Origin: Welwitschia mirabilis
Taxonomy: Eukaryota > Gnetophyta > Gnetopsida > Welwitschiales
Assembly (NCBI GenBank): GCA_051453625.1
Contig: JBOZIK010000001.1
Span: 215,192,053 to 215,256,052 of the forward strand
Direction: 5' to 3'
DNA length: 64,000 bases
Shown: positions 60,454-64,000 of the stretch, piece after piece
Layout: each line of letters starts with the position of its first letter
Numbering within the stretch: the first letter of the stretch is position 1
Notes under the pieces: model-generated
What the model was told of the DNA's origin: nothing
The model's input: only the letters and a program-made list of their open reading frames with translations
Databases searched by the model: none
Made by a program: the position numbers and the translations under genes

Positions 60454-61730
60454 CTTACCTTAGGAAATGAAAAAAACATATTAGTGATCATACCTACATG
60501 ATTATTTTTTCATTACACTTAGAGGAAGGGCAAAAATTTAGATTAAAACCATCCCACATAAGATTCTTAAGACCTGGAGTCAAGTACAAGAAGTTTTTAT
60601 CAAACGATTCTTGAGTGAAAGTTCCATAAGGAAAAGAAAAAAAGAAGTAATCAACTTTTAACAACAACCTTATGAGGATTATGCTATGGCNNNNNNNNNN
60701 NNNNNNNNNNNNNNNNNNNNNNNNNNNNNNNNNNNNNNNNNNNNNNNNNNNNNNNNNNNNNNNNNNNNNNNNNNNNNNNNNNNNNNNNNNCAAGTACAAG
60801 AAGTTTTTATCAAACGATTCTTGAGTGAAAGTTCCATAAGGAAAAGAAAAAAAAAAGTAATCAACTTTTAACAACAACCTTATGAGGATTATGCTATGGC
60901 ATATGAGAATTTTATCATAGCTAGTTATGCCAACCCTATTAATGAATTTATTAAAATGGAGTTAGTTGATTATTTATATAATGGATTAAATTGTTAAACT
61001 AAATAGCTTATAGACTTTTCTTGTGGAGGCAACTTGTTGAATTTAGGCCTAGATGATGCATATAGTGTTTAGAAAATTTGATAGAAATAAATCAAACTTA
61101 GTTTAAACCCACTAAAGAAAAATAAACTTTATGCCAAATTTTAAAATATTTAAAGGAAGTTAAACATGATAAGAAAGAAGAAAAAGAGGACTCAACCAAA
61201 TTGATGAAAGATTTTACTTACCTTTTAAAGAAGTATACATAAATAATAGTTTATGAAAATGTAGTAAAGAATGAAAACTTAACCTCAAATTATGAAATTT
61301 GTAAAGATAAATCTCATATAACAAAATAATGCCCATTGTTACCAACTTATAAAGAAAGGATGTTTGAGGAAGTTTATGCTTTCAACCAAAGAACACCTAA
61401 TTTTAAAATCCAACCTTAATTTCAATGAGTATTAGGTGGACAATCAACATGAAAACCTTTTGAAAATAGATTCAAAAATTCAAACTTTTAACAAAATTAG
61501 AATGATCCACTTAAGGAATCCATAAAGGAGTTAAAAAGAATGCAAGACAAGACCAACAATAATATTGAAAGAAAAAATAACAACATTGAGAAGACCAATA
61601 GAAATATTAAAAACTTAGTGAATGCGCTCTAATAAATAATACTTTCTAATCAAAGACCACAAGGATCTTTTGAATCTCAACCATTATCCAATCTAAATGA
61701 AGTTAGGAGAGATTTGAAAGTAGTAAAAAG
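60454..61730 (+). pseudogene. Athila-like gypsy gag relic, copy ii
   Basis: A second, diverged gag begins mid-domain (TLGNEKNI). It repeats the GRAKIxIK, VFIKRFLSESSIRKRK and QQPYEDYAMA blocks and has a zinc knuckle YEICKDKSHITK-x-CP at 61291-61332, whose first Cys is changed to Tyr. It continues with LLPTYKERMFEEVYAFNQ. A long charged helical region follows (KRMQDKTNNNIERKNNNIEK), then RPQGSFESQPLSNLNEV (about 61660-61710), matching the REKGTLPSQPxxNPK end of Athila gag. A 100-N gap at 60691-60790 is inside it and is flanked by a near-identical 110-bp duplication. Confidence 0.85.
60691..60790. other. Assembly gap, exactly 100 N, flanked by a duplicate
   Basis: Sequence 60581-60690 is repeated at 60791-60900 with one mismatch. 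This is what an unmerged contig overlap looks like, so the gap is probably not real. Confidence 0.95.
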
Positions 61731-61734
61731 AAGT

Positions 61735-63880
61735 GAAAATGATACAACACGTTTTACTCATGAGGCTTCAAAAGAAAGGAAAAATATAGTCCTTCAAGAA
61801 ATGGTAAGAACAATGTTAAATGACAAGGAGGTTCCAAAAAATTTTCGGGCTAAAGTTGTTAGTACCCCTTGTTATATTATAAATAAAGTTTTATCTTAGA
61901 TCAGGAATGGATAAAAGTTTTTATGAGGTGTAAAAAGGAATACAACCAAATGTTTCTCATATTAAAGTATTTGGGAGTAAGTGCTTTATACTAAAGAATA
62001 GAGAACACCTAAATAAATTTGAATTAAAGGTTGATGAAGCAATATTTTTTGGGTATTTGACTAGGAGTAGAGCTTACCATGTTTTTGATAAGAGAAGCTT
62101 AATCATGGAAGAGTTAATAAATGTGCAAATAGATGATGTTAAAACAAAATATCTTCCTTCCAATGATGAAGAAAACTTATCTCTAAGCAATCCCACAACA
62201 AAAAAAGGATTTAATTGAAAAAGAAAAAGAAGTTTCAACAAAAGAAGTCACTAATGAAAAGTTTAAAGAGATAAAAGATCATCCTTTAGGATCTATCATT
62301 AGAGATGTTAGCTGAAATATTAGAATAAGGAACTCTATGAAGAATTTTAATACTCACATTTATTATGTTTCATATATTAAAATTAATAAGTTTGAAGAAT
62401 TCGAATCCCATGAAAAGTGGATGATGACCATACAAGATGAGTTGTAATAATTTAAAAGAAATAATGCATGAAAGCTTGTTGAAAGGCCAAAGGATAAAAA
62501 TATTATTGGAATAGAGTGAATCTTTAGAAAACAATGTGATGAGCAAAATAATGTTATAAAAAACAAAGTAAGATTAGTGGCACTAGGCTACAAGCAAATC
62601 GAAGATATTGATATAGATGACACTTTTGCTTCTGTAGTAAGGCTAAATAGCAGTAGAATGTTTTTATCTTGTACAGTATTTAATAATATTAAGATTATTT
62701 AATGAATGTAAAAAGTTCCTTTTTAAATGTAACACTCAATGAAGAAGTGTATGTAGAACAACCACAAGGTTTTATAAATACTCATAAACATAATTATGTA
62801 TATAGACTTAAAAAGGATTTATATGGGTTAAAGCAAACTCTAAGAGATTGGTACGAAAAATTATCCACATTTCTAAATGAAAATGGTTATATCTATAGAA
62901 TAGTAGATAAAAATTTATTTGTAAAGAACTTGAAATTTTTTTTTATTATTATTCAGATTTATGTAAGTGATATAATTTTTGGTACCTCTAGTAAAGTTTT
63001 ATCAAAAGAATTTGATAAGGTTATTCAAATTTATGTGAGATAAGTATTTCTTATAGATTAAGAAATAAAAAATAGAATTTTTATATCTCAGTCTAAATAT
63101 GTAAGGATTTGATTAAATAATTTAGATTGGAGAATGTTAAAACAACTAATACACTTATGTCTACTTCTTGTAAAGTTAGTCTAGATGAACATAGAAAATC
63201 GGTAGACTAAAAAGTTTATAGAAGCATAATAGGAAGTTTTTTATATCTAAATATAAGTAGATCTTATAATATCTTTAGTGTTAATGTATGTGCAAGATAC
63301 CAAATCCAACCAAAAGAGTCACACTACAAGTAGAAAAAGAATAATAAGATATATAAAGGGTACATATGATTTCAAATTATGGTATCCAATAGAGACATCT
63401 TTTAATATTATAAGATTTAGTGATGCAAATTAGGATGGGTGTAAGGATGATAAAAAAAGCATAAGTGGGAATTGTTTTCTATTATAATCATGCGTCGTGG
63501 GATAAACTAGTAAGAAGAAAAACTTGATTTTTCTTTTAATAGCTAAAGATGAGTATATAGCAGTAGGGAGTTGTTGTGCTTATCTCCTTTAAATGAAGGA
63601 AATGCTAAAGGATTTTGGTGTAGTTTTTGAATAGGTTCCCATTTTTTATGATAATACTAGTGTAATTAATATTTCTAAAAATCCTATGCAATATTCCAGA
63701 ATTAGACATATTAAATTATTATTACAAACCTCATTACTACTATTGCTAATCTTCCAAGAGAAGACTATGATGAGTTTTAACCTCTTTGTGAATTTATACA
63801 AGATGAAGAAGAAGTAATAAGAGAGATTTATGATAAGTTTAATAGGTGGAAAGCCACTCTTTATACTTCTCTCTTTACCC
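61735..63880 (+). pseudogene. SIRE/Maximus-like copia integrase, RT, RNase H relic
   Basis: Starts inside integrase: KERKNIVLQEMVRTMLND (normally VERKNRTLQEMARTML), then CYIINKVL, HIKVFGSKCFILKNREHL and FFGYLTRSRAYHVFDKR. RT from about 62380: WKLVERPKDKNIIG-like, RLVALGYKQIEDIDID and MNVKSSFLNVTLNEEVYVEQ in the open frame 62702-63043. Then come LKKDLYGLKQ and IYVSDIIFGTSS, where YVSD (62960-62971) replaces catalytic YVDD. RNase H from about 63410: FSDAN-x-DGCKDDKKSISG, AKDEYIAVGSCCA and YDNTSVINISKNPMQYSR, closing near 63715. The VYVEQPQGF and GSCCA blocks point to the SIRE/Maximus lineage. It lacks gag, protease and the integrase N-terminus. Confidence 0.9.
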
Positions 63881-64000
63881 CAAAGTACATGTTCTTGCAT
63901 TTAGTTTTTACCTATAATTTCTTGCCTTTGGCAAATCATCATGATAAGACCTCCAACTACAGGATATATTTGATGTATTTGGTAAGAATTAGGCACTCTA
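63881..64000. other. Unassigned end of window
   Basis: Sequence beyond the copia RNase H. It could be the element's 3' region, but no LTR start is seen before the window ends. Confidence 0.4.

Overview
This window reads as a very A+T-rich intergenic stretch of a large plant nuclear genome. Almost everything recognisable is decayed retrotransposon. There are Ty3/gypsy Athila/Tat-type, Ty1/copia and LINE-L1 remnants, but no rRNA, organellar, CRISPR or bacterial gene. The coding remnants are full of stops of the kind made by C-to-T or G-to-A change (CAA/CAG to TAA/TAG, TGG to TAG/TGA), and CpG is scarce. Such deep methylation-driven decay fits a large, old, TE-rich seed-plant genome. An extremely A+T-rich gnetophyte such as Welwitschia would fit well, but that assignment is inference.

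Layout. 0.9-4.1 kb: small tandem repeats and a minus-strand LINE-L1 reverse transcriptase relic. 4.4-8.8 kb: a minus-strand copia element with gag, zinc knuckle, protease, integrase, RT and RNase H traces, flanked by LTR-like pieces. 8.8-14.4 kb: mostly unassigned, with a promoter-like patch and an 18-bp-period minisatellite. 14.46-15.68 kb: a CpG-retaining, GC-richer island that looks like the 5' end of a minus-strand gene (G-box, TATA box, a plausible short intron and an open exon). 17.3-24.1 kb: a plus-strand copia element with LTR traces and a decayed initiator-Met primer-binding site. 28.0-31.3 kb: an Athila-like gypsy relic with a decayed tRNA-Asp primer site. 31.94-49.97 kb: a composite Athila/Tat gypsy element with a clear pair of LTRs of about 955 bp, two successive gag-pol regions joined at a 100-N gap, and an extra ORF region near its 3' end. 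Nested in it, at 43.19-46.62 kb, is a SIRE/Maximus-like copia LTR pair with a perfect GTAAT target duplication. 50.96-52.18 kb: a solo LTR with a perfect CCTAC duplication. 57.38-61.7 kb: a related LTR followed by a tRNA-Asp primer site, a leader rich in small palindromes, and two gag copies around scaffold gaps. 61.7-63.9 kb: SIRE-like copia integrase, RT and RNase H directly abutting the gypsy gag.

No intact protein-coding gene can be supported. The parts act together only as a nested record of insertion, LTR recombination and deamination. The most useful targets are the 14.5-15.7 kb island, the extra ORF of the big gypsy element, the palindromic leader motif at 57.6-59.2 kb, and several assembly joins. 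Eight N runs are present, four of them exactly 100 N, so long-range structure across those joins is uncertain.
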